From: JBMTVN01 sp046047235
GTDB lineage: Bacteria > Verrucomicrobiota > Verrucomicrobiia > Limisphaerales > JAHDYP01
NCBI GenBank assembly: GCA_046047235.1
Contig: JBJOII010000097.1
Location: 1-19,826, forward strand
DNA length: 19,826 bases
Direction: 5' to 3'
Part shown: piece by piece, positions 16,201-19,826 of the stretch
Numbering within the stretch: the first letter of the stretch is position 1
How the letters are laid out: each line of letters starts with the position of its first letter
Program-made: the position numbers and the translations under genes
The notes under the pieces: model-generated
The model's database searches: none
What the model saw: the letters and a program-made list of their open reading frames with translations, nothing else
What the model was told of the DNA's origin: nothing

Positions 16201-17018
16201 GCTGGCCCGCCGCCATCGCCGTCATGACCGCCATCTCCATGTCCATCGCCCGCGGCGGATCCTACCTCCTCCTCGCCACAATCATCACGCTCTGCACGCT
16301 CGCCGCCCTCCTCGTCGCTCCCGGACGTCACTTCGGCTTCCACTTCCGCCTCCGACTCCTCCGTAACCGACTCCTCCGCCAGCTCGCCGCCGGCGGCGTC
16401 CCCGCCCAGGACCGCCCCCTCCTCACCCAACAGCTGTTCGCCAATGCCGGCAAACCCGACGCCATCAGCTCTGCTCTCCAAAACAGCCCGCTCGCCAGCG
16501 AAGCCCAAAAGCACATCGCCCACTGGATCGACCAGGACCTCGCACCCACTCTCCACAACCCCAAACTCCACCCCGTCACCCAGAACCACGCCCGTCAACG
16601 CATCACCTCCGAGTTCCGCCGCACCTTCAGTATCGCCCTCCTCATCTGCCTCTGGTTCGTCGTGGTCCCCGTCCCCGGCCTCTTCGTCTTCAGCGCCGGC
16701 TCCTACGCCCTCTCCATGACTCTCGAAAGTATCGTCTACCTCGTCCTCGCCCTCACCGCCCTCGCCATCGTCGGCTACTGGACCAGCGAAATCCTCCGTC
16801 GCCTCCGCCGCCGCCATACTCACACCGGCCTCGAGCAACGCGCCATCCACGCATTCCAGGATATCCAAAGGAACTGGAACAACCACCCCGACCAACCCTG
16901 CGCCGATACCGCCCGCCGCGCCGCCCTCCTCACCGACCTCCTCACCTACCTCGACCAAAAGGCCGAGGCCTACGCCCAAGACTGCCTCAACCAAATCCAA
17001 CCCCGTCAAAAACCCTAA
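4149..17018 (+). CDS. Giant multidomain membrane protein: exported YD-like/helical half fused to a GT-A glycan synthase half
   Basis: One uninterrupted frame of 4289 residues. The ATG at 4149 is chosen over an in-frame TTG at 4080 because it starts directly at a signal peptide. Order: signal peptide 1-19; alpha/beta N-terminal region to about 950 with a Gly-rich GGGIAGAGFPFG near 373; degenerate YD/RHS-like region about 978-1840; helical toroid-like region about 2250-2640; single membrane anchor 2679-2701 followed by arginines, so the N-terminal half is outside; helical cytosolic segment to about 2955; first membrane bundle 2956-3310 (about eight segments); glycosyltransferase domain about 3343-3780; second bundle 3787-4222; basic cytosolic tail. 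Likely a processive polysaccharide synthase carrying its own extracytoplasmic processing or guiding part. The product sugar is unknown. It lies alone, with a hairpin on each side, just before bamD and lptE-like genes. Known glycan synthases are far smaller. The frame and topology are secure; the function is inferred. Confidence 0.8.
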   Translation: MPTRTLLSLALAGSLFTTAFPEPAPSGTPQPQNHFQSGSEQDWTDWLDLDHHFQTLQKERAGEHWFAALTSLKPGSKAAIHRRFKTPSDFNNFLSNVSPLVEVWTRTATEQNGSLIAQERRLTALELAQLIPNYPNLPTWITVTFPTETNVVDSYKVEFSLHAAQLAHDNLLALAQQQTQIHRIREILATRDAKGHVNASAQWDALHQAIIQGEILLQHAPPPPTSPQDPFVAYEFAVDSQARFRGFDRVYRESEIQKDLRGGRQQLLLKPAWTTESRIALAFSFHLPSNSLQPCVNPLPGRDTVELRVAQTGNNNPATWNVLEFAEPEILRNSALAQFGLINASLEKQRKHLAWKKNTIDLYVEPAIAAANIGGGIAGAGFPFGEALRLAYNLTVTPQLMADVPTVEELRNLFLLLAAKKNDPKLANKAAEWLTTEDLAYLQQQIKLLPEDTIQAAAESVSDDDIKAMLSLARMQGWDARYRLFVDIVSSAARTAGVSNGTFIGQMFNNPYFALNGDVSIKNVLAAMIGEKTLIYPNGGSMEDLIAGGGMPKEWLQFFDVTVDARAIANTLHRLRTTDLADRELRQPFPYAPRLDNLAAYEIRAFGFPLLLYYKRGLMRDDLAAYESTYAYTVLGSEVVEHFPTREDFERQIRNRQVVPLGYVKVRDANGRLSDSNLAVFARIFPKDQHRGKTGIVLYGMQAFEEYSALVERERQRFFDYEKLLQQGGVIERVVQANDEDRLPSTTFEPVIHLGDAPREQLFIQPLSALRELQRYHQLLAWHQPLSPSDTNLAAHLKDTLKPQGIHTGNVNEAPFLLVDRYGTTFQFRQKVNSAWRTIERTIVHPPQNLPQALQSSRLAREIAEARRQNFSAKSGSLVLLNSSVQLENATLIGPPLLHPETKALQGSGLLTTPSELASFWTAIETLPPQQKANLHQGRFAGLPVQLNPHTNTVFVTVEYPLTPETLSIRQQPGRPTQHLHYKHGLLTEIITTNTITTIHYSPYQQETNSLTHQNIGSLQAPAKGRLLQQTWTLDAYLYPPLQPPANPGLPRLRKLRQDLVLGTLTLETYGSFDLPVETISTAWITRNNFDTHGNLLTSTIHPNLQITTSPPRSQLNQILQPLPGPQRFLLQPALPHLTSQPWKNLFPSTPPDPSTDILLQTDLLLNTTNIVFHDRAALGRKTGSLEIDPFDGSRFFASRTTNYYQPDFHEGLIPTKTERIDASSGTLLASTRILSFNAESHETVGQETDAEGFTRQLTWRDGHPLPSSTQTPQRKTTTTINPADPLTFSGNTTDRTTGEELASFTGYFDKTSQTWLTTQTVWHRPTQTNRIESIRTSIGGRTISTTTSHQLETLHSYTPTGLPSTNSTWWIQPQARTLLRQEYPASSNKPGHRHVITYLENQPHDRYQIQRDINGRIQQNAIHLLPSLQFWSNLEYDHGSDRILRAQEFQNNQLRLTRISLPETTTNGITLQPVLIQPAWGQTSTQWFSLNDPWGRPQNTTHNDGRQTTVQEWFPGSAIPKTIQELNPAGIVESIISLQPHAGTHNDIPYDLLSHVRVGPNGQGGPSYAEAQAIGTGLPLFRDAAGRRLLLNPASTYESPIAAVDPHGQRGVSLVVDQSPLNNVLAVLLTRTNQIPARPNSAAEPGLEQTEVDLESPFFHRVIRRQLDAAGKLLSESTSRIPAPTEIPTRLSLLDAASQSTPLRIFEYNYLPGWIVEQGGYDQTPRQWAFVTQQPSPHLTSWPVNQNRQRNFVSGVEGWRNRPGTQTTVQPHTPNSWLFRTLLHPAISTTNPYLPGLQNLWTTWTSTELDPDGQPIHNSKVIYDARGQLRLTQTRKQSTTPSQTGIRTAYVLADESLHLQPAHAPGSELLATSPVNWEDSDFICWQVTTPTITNLHLTLTDAQGQQLNVRHSPSRPQNGDLAFWIPNPAQQLWLPNSDEPAQVSSVTTTPGQNNHTSWLTVAVAELQAAGLDITRIASAQLHGQSTETRNTLASHPLRLRRLAPFTPLEKLQPAGRTLEPNSNGLLLARESTLNHPDDIDVTGQKSSATILLNQQELARTLPPTHPSPYPTLLFIDSSDGESPRPLYALSSRDGHFLKHYLKEEHEDAIQLYTVVSGFDTPLMEVFQRNSLSDEFSPGFIAYGYDYHASVVLQRDSGWLGRSLARLINRISANPFNYYGHQLGTNLWSDLRQKQNAPLYRHQQLHLADTQAQTIRQLPSLAQALLAYREPPLSNSDDDSETGLLLNHLGLRLLQLQTQSFPTNQTPFFEPTYLIPTYPNTAAHSTVDTTAETEIILLAIRLGEYDLAGELLEFYRRKTHEGQDPVHAAYDATTGAAMAREFGPEHAMQAQLTAAAQLGLTEAALQLAIQTQNPTWLRFGQNLLHVLTETYLSDSDLPGPHGLTQYRAHPALAIFGIQLWPESDRYPVGLNARFYLLLQNLVRNGATAGASPQWLASCQSLLNEQRLWLQQYVLPEVDRTGVVPSGLFEIQDIVGKTTQLAPERWSTASDWLDFLEAALALNLDTNRVSNWFDHLLRVHGSQVGPNFGLDPSLPLLRPAAITPELTARLHQLARQLGKEDVARAASSSLANLQIQNPLSPAHPNIQYASFPALTTTAPARNPLPLGQGNAAFPQTNLTSWPDDYRPFRHLITQAPPSTATAESLSQADPLQLNDLRIFSFITISFYLLILVVALLWWRFRQLRPSRSPGHKDVDERLLAEESIRLAEERWAHHILGVQTPANAPHTRFSNATLEQNFLMQLRALYKIIVEWRRMENGWNPADPRLANDQSDPWLNGLDEFASCLGIYFRHVIKTGHKDGLRQKDALDEAEDSNHIWSRLVMYLAEPYLGMVTLLRQYNNVADYRNRQSLNQEIQTLLQDLGVRQRPAGFDARVLFNYPANPEAFDLLKIQKPGARLKPLLQEAAAKLQTPFSHLAGIIEKYKQFKHRERPLPIHPYIIEFAKTLPHFLLMGLGALVVYNQQTLADSPIIPYLWFSIASLFQSADTLLWALPLGTGLALTAYAHFARVYRFEASMLPRQGGDFVLDVTVTRLMGKKHKAVPKAKSGLAWNPVPFARAGWILRIVGWLLLAQTLLSWDTPSFATFLVVKGLFAMIALAEVAAILLPLGSTFISGALQDLVIRHPHTPAPLQFLNRLNFSANRPASPIALSIRYLFQPSVPSGDTRSLALAILSYFGLAAAFFFVGVYLCQGILALWFTENYLNASYVKLIFGGLVFWNTMYLLRYGLFLLTTAVTSLLCSYPFRTLAALGGLGFITLAATSSNHSPQTLPSAWIVVGALALLAIFEDTLLKRSKTRDIPITPKSPAPNHPGTVNHLNPPANAKAGIVYMSGDDLGSLKLTADLLMTRWQILRDKLGSTSAKLASQLGQWPDDTALRQAFEELYNLESHHDITLWHPCQLVTKDQPAPAHLKNLTLTAKSSEHRQQLLRTWQIRRWIVTMMSTAGHSQDTAINLVDMALRFETDQIAPKTAFFLIANKYDNREDNRPVQLNYDQGELQQREKLCQLLEALAPGTHAYNIQNWTPFGFKAGGMTGMDLVPEENLQLTTMVVLDRNATINDMDNFMADLNEALADPELVIVIPGRGTTNTLTPIGQGSQMIEEGHRSFLRGLMGLMGGNAGESLGTGWGNIVAYTYGRVQRALLDPLIARMPLTSRMQRGSSFAVRTEGLIGFSPHAVGISEDTWAVSQAAHNLVALGGRVRFRLSRAFWHKIRETWSHAEWLASFPRWSGGYLQMMQDTIMQRINDFGPLSVFARELRASSGRAYLTAPFALFNILFLPLAIILDVTPFVQILIVLWNFGFVMNQVLTLHGLNAYLQSTGFSRLGAVVGLALGGIAAVLSPALAPYATGLALLALFVGGFWEGTSRWAYTRLRDILLFGPQLILHGLGQIMRQTIEFVISGAAATDAQKVNMAFRAWAGPREDQPLNRYPHFINLHTVVWIIGLPSVALNLLALSNLDMFNVVLLLPSLLFSTSVLAGPFIMTPKPGTEPQYSPLRLLRWLGWPAAIAVMTAISMSIARGGSYLLLATIITLCTLAALLVAPGRHFGFHFRLRLLRNRLLRQLAAGGVPAQDRPLLTQQLFANAGKPDAISSALQNSPLASEAQKHIAHWIDQDLAPTLHNPKLHPVTQNHARQRITSEFRRTFSIALLICLWFVVVPVPGLFVFSAGSYALSMTLESIVYLVLALTALAIVGYWTSEILRRLRRRHTHTGLEQRAIHAFQDIQRNWNNHPDQPCADTARRAALLTDLLTYLDQKAEAYAQDCLNQIQPRQKP
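7080..9660 (+). other. Degenerate YD/RHS-like beta region in the giant protein
   Basis: Residues about 978-1840 show scattered motifs of the YD-repeat type (Y/F-D-x-x-G-x-L): YKHGLL at 982, FDTHGNLLTS at 1090, DAEGFTRQLTW at 1250, YDHGSDRIL at 1437, NDPWGRPQN at 1492, and DPDGQP plus YDARGQLRLTQT at 1824. Spacing is irregular and the sequence is rich in Thr, Asn, Gln and Trp, as in beta-spiral or carbohydrate-binding surfaces. RHS proteins form a shell of such strands. The characteristic RHS core end motif is not present. Confidence 0.5.
10900..12060 (+). other. Helical, possibly (alpha/alpha) toroid-like region in the giant protein
   Basis: Residues about 2250-2637 consist of regularly spaced amphipathic helices, for example AETEIILLAIRLGEYDLAGELLEFYRR (2291 on, shown here in part: AETEIILLAIRLGEYDLAGE) and later LTAAAQLGL, LLNEQRLWLQQYVLP and DWLDFLEAALALN. 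The pattern of helix pairs with Trp/Tyr- and acid-rich linkers, such as DATTGAA, recalls six-hairpin glycosidases and lyases. No catalytic signature could be fixed, so hydrolase or lyase activity is speculation. Confidence 0.35.
12183..12251 (+). other. Single membrane anchor separating exported and cytosolic halves
   Basis: Residues 2679-2701 (FSFITISFYLLILVVALLWW) are a clear transmembrane helix followed at once by RFRQLRPSR. Positive charges on the C-terminal side place that side in the cytosol, so everything before it is outside the inner membrane. Confidence 0.8.
14175..15491 (+). other. GT-A-like glycosyltransferase domain of the giant protein
   Basis: Residues about 3343-3781. Motifs in order are LLRTWQIRRW (R3446-T-W), AFFLIANKYDN, VVLDRNATINDMD with D3569-R-N3571 in the place of the DxD metal/nucleotide-sugar site, RGSSFAVRTEGLIGF, GISEDTW with E3697-D3698 in the place of the catalytic base, GGRVRF, and FPRWSGGYLQ with R3743-W3744 in the place of the Q/R-x-x-RW acceptor-site motif. 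It ends in RAYLTAPF just before the next membrane bundle. The order matches processive GT2-type synthases such as OpgH. The R-T-W, then L-D, then S-E-D, then G-G-R order also recalls the 1,3-beta-glucan synthases of GT48. The family is not settled. Confidence 0.6.
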
Positions 17019-17030
17019 CCCCCCCCTGCC

Positions 17031-17066
17031 CCGCCAGGATTCCGGCGGTTCGGCTTGCCGACAAGC
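17031..17066 (+). terminator. Two small hairpins after the giant gene
   Basis: CCGCC (17031-17035) pairs with GGCGG (17044-17048), extended by two pairs after a bulged A. GCTTG (17053-17057) pairs with CAAGC (17062-17066) around CCGA. They lie 12 and 34 nt after the stop. Neither has a T-run, so this is a weak terminator candidate or a transcript-end structure. Confidence 0.35.
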
Positions 17067-17132
17067 TGACATCATCCGCTGCACCGTCCCTTCCATGCTC
17101 ATGGCCACCTGGGAGGACGCGAGGCTGCTAAC

Positions 17133-17300
17133 TCAATTGCAGCACGCAGTGCTCAGCGCCGAAGACGTATTGAGCCCGAGGCTTTGGAGCCGGAGGTAGC
17201 TGTCGAATGCGCGGGAAACCACCAGGCCGCTGAGGATGCCCTGGCTGTAGCTCTCCGAAAGCACCTGGTTGGCATCACGATCACTCTCGCCACCAACCAT
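17133..17300 (-). CDS. Possible small minus-strand protein of 55 residues
   Basis: From ATG (complement of 17298-17300) to TGA (complement of 17133-17135), the frame reads MVGGESDRDANQVL and continues with SYSQGILSGLVVSRAFDSYL and a Cys-Cys-Asn end. It has an ordinary amino-acid mix and an amphipathic middle, unlike the Gly/Glu/Val-rich shadow frames elsewhere. The + strand skew here flips to G over C (23 G versus 13 C in 17161-17220), as expected for a gene read on the minus strand in this C-skewed genome. No clear ribosome-binding site precedes the ATG; purine-rich sequence lies about 25 nt upstream. I recognise no family. It could be a real small gene or the remains of a larger one. Confidence 0.35.
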   Translation of the reverse strand: MVGGESDRDANQVLSESYSQGILSGLVVSRAFDSYLRLQSLGLNTSSALSTACCN

Positions 17301-17357
17301 CAAGCACCACGAGCCAAACCACCCTCTCCTCTCTCCCGTCTACTCTCTCCCTCGTCG

Positions 17358-17372
17358 TGCGCCACCGGCGCA
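17358..17372 (+). other. GC hairpin just before the bamD-like start
   Basis: TGCGCC (17358-17363), loop ACC, GGCGCA (17367-17372): a perfect 6-bp stem ending 13 nt before the ATG at 17386. Its size and place resemble the hairpin at 2338-2353 before the PilX-like gene. No T-run follows. Confidence 0.5.
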
Positions 17373-17385
17373 GGTTCACCCCCTG

Positions 17386-18423
17386 ATGCGACTCGGCCGT
17401 TATACGATCTTCCTCGTGCTGATATTTCTGGTGGCATTCCCCAGAAGATGCCCGGCCCCCCTCGTATATCGCCCCGGTGAAGGCTGGGTCTACGAAACCC
17501 CCGGCGAAGAAGGCAAATGGACCCGCCAACGCGCCGAAGACCAGCTGGAAGTCGCCCAGGACGCCTTCGACGCCGAAGAATACGGACTCGCCATCAAGGC
17601 CGCCAAACGGACAGTAAAGGTCTGGCCCCTCTCCGATCATGCACCGCAGGCCCAGTACCTCCTGGGCCGCAGCTACCAAGCCAAGGGCAGCACGGAAAAA
17701 GCCTTCGCCGCCTACCAGAAACTCCTCGAGAAATACCCGAAATTCCCCGATACGCTCGACGTCCTCCAACGCCAGTTCGAAATCGCCAACCTCTACCTCG
17801 CCGGCAAATGGTTCAAACTCTGGGGCGTCGTCCCCCTCTTCCCCTCCATGCAGAAGACGGTCAACATGTACGAGAAAATCGTCCATAGCGCCCCCTATAG
17901 CCCCGTCGCACCCCAAGCCCAAATGAACATCGGAGCCGCCCGCGAAAACCAAGCCAGCTTCTTCAATAAAACCGACCCGTTCGCCGAAGCCGTCCTCGCC
18001 TACGAAACCGCCGCAGACCGCTACCACGACCGAACCGACGTCGCCTCAACCGCCATCTTCCGCGCCGGCCTCGCCTACTACAAGCAGGCCCGAAAAGCCG
18101 ACTACGACCAAAGCGTCGCCCAAAAAGCCTACTCCACCTTCACCGACTTCATCACTCTCTATCCCAACGATGAACGCGTAGCCGAAGCCCAGGACCTCAT
18201 GACCGAGCTCCGCCAGGAACAAGCCCGCGGCAACTACAACATCGCCCGCTACTACGAGAAAAAACGGCGCCTCCCCGCCGCCATGATCTACTACAACGAA
18301 GCCTTCCTCAGCGACCCCAGCGGACCCCTCGCAGAACAATCCCGCAAAAAACTCGATACTCTCCGCGCCAAAGTCGGCTCCTCAAACACCTCCACCAACG
18401 CCCTCCAGGAATCCAAACCCTGA
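17386..18423 (+). CDS. bamD: BamD-like TPR outer-membrane assembly protein
   Basis: The ATG at 17386 gives 345 residues and starts at an export signal (MRLGRYTIFLVLIFLVAF); a TTG at 17269 would add 39 residues of no signal-like character. After the signal comes CPAPLVYRPGEGWVYE, then a chain of TPR-type helix pairs: AQDAFDAEEYGLAIKAAKRT, AQYLLGRSYQAKGSTEKAFA, AAYQKLLEKYPKFPD, and later units with SPVAPQAQMNIGAAR and FITLYPNDERVAEAQDLM. BamD helps BamA fold beta-barrel proteins into the outer membrane. A classical lipobox is not visible; Cys22 follows PRR, so lipidation is doubtful, which is unusual for BamD. It precedes the lptE-like gene by one nucleotide, so the two are surely co-transcribed. 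A generic TPR envelope protein (YbgF/CpoB-like) is the alternative. Confidence 0.72.
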   Translation: MRLGRYTIFLVLIFLVAFPRRCPAPLVYRPGEGWVYETPGEEGKWTRQRAEDQLEVAQDAFDAEEYGLAIKAAKRTVKVWPLSDHAPQAQYLLGRSYQAKGSTEKAFAAYQKLLEKYPKFPDTLDVLQRQFEIANLYLAGKWFKLWGVVPLFPSMQKTVNMYEKIVHSAPYSPVAPQAQMNIGAARENQASFFNKTDPFAEAVLAYETAADRYHDRTDVASTAIFRAGLAYYKQARKADYDQSVAQKAYSTFTDFITLYPNDERVAEAQDLMTELRQEQARGNYNIARYYEKKRRLPAAMIYYNEAFLSDPSGPLAEQSRKKLDTLRAKVGSSNTSTNALQESKP

Positions 18424-18424
18424 C

Positions 18425-18952
18425 ATGGAAGCCATCCGCCTCTCACTCCGGAAGGCACTCCCCCTCACGCTCGCCCTCCTGATCACCGGTTGCGCCGGCT
18501 ACCAACTCGGCCCCACCGGAGGCCAAATCGCCGGCGAACGCAGCATCCTCGTGCCCCCAGTCAAAAATACCACCATCGAACCCCGGCTCTCCCAACCCGT
18601 CACTCAAGCCCTCCGCCGCCAAATCCAACAAGACGGCACCCTCCGCCTCGCTACCGATTCCAGCCCCTCCGACCTCATCCTCAATGCCACCATTGAGAGT
18701 TATGAACGCCGCCCCACCGCCTTCCTCCGTGGCGATGTCATCACCGTCCAGGAATACGAACTCGTCCTCACCGTGCGTGTCGTCGTCACAGAACGCGGAA
18801 ACGAAACACCCGTCCTCGACCGACTCATCACCGGCCGCACCGGCCTCATCGTCGATATGGACCAGTTCTCCTCCGAGCGACAGGCTGCCCCCCTCCTCGC
18901 TGACGACTTCGCCCGCCGTGCAGTGATCTACATCACCGAAGGCCCCTGGTGA
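18425..18952 (+). CDS. lptE: LptE-like LPS-assembly lipoprotein
   Basis: The 175-residue product has a lipoprotein signal peptide with lipobox L-I-T-G-C23, followed by AGYQLG. That GY.LG start after the lipid Cys is usual for LptE, the lipoprotein that plugs the LptD barrel and helps move lipopolysaccharide to the outer leaflet. The rest fits the family: SILVPPVKNTTIEPRLSQPVTQALRRQIQQDG, which corresponds to the V..f.N.t.ep.l...l..al...i...g pattern (only part needed: VPPVKNTTIEPRLSQ), then DLILNATIESYERRP, and VLTVRVVV as the long strand pair, ending in a helix with ADDFARRAVIYI. It starts one nt after the bamD-like stop and overlaps the next gene by 4 nt. LptE sequences vary strongly, so the name rests on pattern and context. 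Confidence 0.72.
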   Translation: MEAIRLSLRKALPLTLALLITGCAGYQLGPTGGQIAGERSILVPPVKNTTIEPRLSQPVTQALRRQIQQDGTLRLATDSSPSDLILNATIESYERRPTAFLRGDVITVQEYELVLTVRVVVTERGNETPVLDRLITGRTGLIVDMDQFSSERQAAPLLADDFARRAVIYITEGPW

Positions 18953-19470
18953 ATTTCCCCTTCACACCGTTCCGCTATTGCCCCCGCTGCGGACATCCAG
19001 CCAATACACCAACCACCCAACCCCTCTTCCAGTGTCGGCATTGTTCCTTCAGACTCTTCTTTAATCCCGCCGTTTCCGGGGGAGCGTTCCTCAGCAACCC
19101 TCAGGGCCAAATTCTATTCATCGTCCGCGCCAAAGAACCCGCCAAAGGGAAACTCGGCCTGCCCGGCGGCTTTACTGACTACCACGAAAACGCCGAAGCC
19201 GGACTCATCCGCGAAATCAAAGAAGAAGTCGGCCTCCACGTCACTCAACTCGACTACCTCTGCTCCCTGGTCAATTACTACGACTACGACGACATCACCC
19301 AACCCGTTGTCGACCTCTTCTTCACCGGTCAGCTCCCCGACAACACCCAACCCCAATGCCTCGACGATGTCGCTGATATCGCCTGGCTCCATCCCTCCGA
19401 AGTCGACCGCAACCGAATCGCCTTCCCTTCCGTGAGAGCCGCCCTCGACCTCCTCGCCTCCAGACAATAA
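18949..19470 (+). CDS. Zinc-ribbon Nudix hydrolase
   Basis: The GTG at 18949 overlaps the lptE-like stop as GTGA (18949-18952), which implies translational coupling. The 173-residue protein begins with a four-Cys zinc ribbon (C11-x2-C14 and C29-x2-C32), followed by a Nudix domain. The Nudix box is complete: G74 x5 E80 x7 R88-E-I-K-E92-E93-V-G-L. The last glutamates bind the metal ions that activate water to hydrolyse a nucleoside diphosphate linked to another group. A ribbon directly before a Nudix domain is seen in NudC-type NADH pyrophosphatases, but the NudC signature SQPWPFPxS after the box is not present, so the substrate is open; a small-molecule clean-up role is likely. C-terminal end is intact; ten C residues follow the TAA. 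Confidence 0.85.
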   Translation: MNFPFTPFRYCPRCGHPANTPTTQPLFQCRHCSFRLFFNPAVSGGAFLSNPQGQILFIVRAKEPAKGKLGLPGGFTDYHENAEAGLIREIKEEVGLHVTQLDYLCSLVNYYDYDDITQPVVDLFFTGQLPDNTQPQCLDDVADIAWLHPSEVDRNRIAFPSVRAALDLLASRQ

Positions 19471-19552
19471 CCCCCCCCCCGGACCCAATCGGATTTTCCC
19501 AGTTCCCGACCTTCAAACCCCGACCTCGGTGCCTATCCGTGTGTATTGGAGT

Positions 19553-19650
19553 CCATTCGCGGTCAAAACCAAAACCTCACTGCCCATTCGCGTCTATTCG
19601 CGATCAACAAGAGAAACAGTCCCTGCCATTCGCGTCCATTCGTGTCCATT
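19553..19650 (+). repeat. 98-nt direct repeat, copy 1
   Basis: This copy aligns without gaps to 19729-19826, with seven mismatches by eye (about 93% identity) and a period of 176 nt. It starts CCATTCGCGGTC and ends CCATTCGTGTCCATT. Confidence 0.85.
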
Positions 19651-19728
19651 CGCGGTCAAAAAAGAAAACCATCCGCGTCCCTCACGTGTATTGACATCCA
19701 TTCGCGGTCCAAAAAGAAGCAGTCCCTG

Positions 19729-19826
19729 CCATTCGCGGTCGAAACCAAAACCTCGGTGCCCATTCGCGTCTACTCCCGATCAGCAAGAGAAACAGCCCCT
19801 GCCATTCGCGTCCATTCGTGTCCATT
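19729..19826 (+). repeat. 98-nt direct repeat, copy 2, cut by the window end
   Basis: The match to 19553-19650 holds to the last base of the window, so the true repeat is probably longer. The intervening 78 nt contain two more shortened unit variants (CGTGTATTGACATCCATTCG and GCAGTCCCTGCCATTCGCGG). Confidence 0.85.

Larger units (their letters stand above)
17019..17385. other. Gap between the giant gene and the bamD-like gene
   Basis: These 367 nt hold the two hairpins after the giant gene, a G-skewed patch of about 17096-17260 covered largely by the possible minus-strand ORF, and a C/T-rich leader from about 17290 in front of the bamD-like start. I see no tRNA, insertion-sequence ends or convincing promoter box. 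Confidence 0.6.
19525..19826. repeat. Array of CCATTCGCG-type intergenic repeats running off the window
   Basis: From about 19525 to the end the sequence is built from variants of CCATTCGCGTC / CCATTCGTGTC / CCATTCGCGGTC, with ATTCGCG occurring nine times, joined by A-rich linkers (AAAACCAAAACCTC, AACAAGAGAAACAG). No reading frame or tRNA is seen. The repeat spacing is irregular, unlike CRISPR. The unit resembles the 'CCATTCGTGTCCATTCGTGG' intergenic element that I remember from many bacterial genomes; that is memory, not a search. Confidence 0.85.

Noticed and set aside
17184..17480. Plus-strand open frame of 98 codons
   Set aside because: It runs through the bamD-like start in another frame, and its second half is Pro/Ser-rich shadow sequence.
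19525..19826. CRISPR array
   Set aside because: Repeat units are 8-12 nt, variable and irregularly spaced, and the 'spacers' are themselves repeated.

Overview
The window comes from a high-G+C Gram-negative bacterium, most likely a member of the Verrucomicrobiota. A C-terminal VPDGG-type sorting signal ends the first gene, a class of signal I associate with that phylum. BamD-like and LptE-like genes imply an outer membrane, and the proline-rich 'APLVYRPGEGW' start of the mature BamD-like protein also fits. All confident genes lie on the + strand. Their coding strand is unusually C-rich and G-poor, which leaves very long meaningless open frames on the opposite strand.

Layout. Positions 1-285 hold the tail of a secreted Lys/Glu-repeat protein with the sorting signal, closed by a good intrinsic terminator. 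coaE (432-1043) follows. Then comes a control region with a dyad and a sigma-54-like -24/-12 element, placed just before three minor-pilin/pseudopilin genes (1247-3831) that look like one operon closed by a 10-bp hairpin. A 264-nt leader leads into one uninterrupted 12.9-kb gene (4149-17018, 4289 aa).

The giant protein is the centre of interest. It has a signal peptide, then about 2,650 extracytoplasmic residues that include a degenerate YD/RHS-like beta region and a helical toroid-like region. After a single membrane anchor and a helical cytosolic segment come two polytopic membrane bundles. These flank a GT-A-like glycosyltransferase domain with LDRN, SED and PRW motifs, in the order seen in processive glycan synthases. 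My inference is a cell-surface polysaccharide synthase fused to its own very large extracytoplasmic module. I do not recognise a named family with this architecture.

After the giant gene there is a 367-nt gap whose base skew flips, with a possible small minus-strand gene inside. A tight three-gene run follows: bamD-like, lptE-like and a zinc-ribbon Nudix hydrolase (17386-19470). The window ends in an array of CCATTCGCG-type intergenic repeats that includes two 98-nt copies, 176 nt apart.

Together the genes point to the cell envelope: protein sorting, pilus or secretion tip proteins, glycan synthesis, outer-membrane protein assembly and LPS delivery. CoaE and the Nudix enzyme are housekeeping neighbours.
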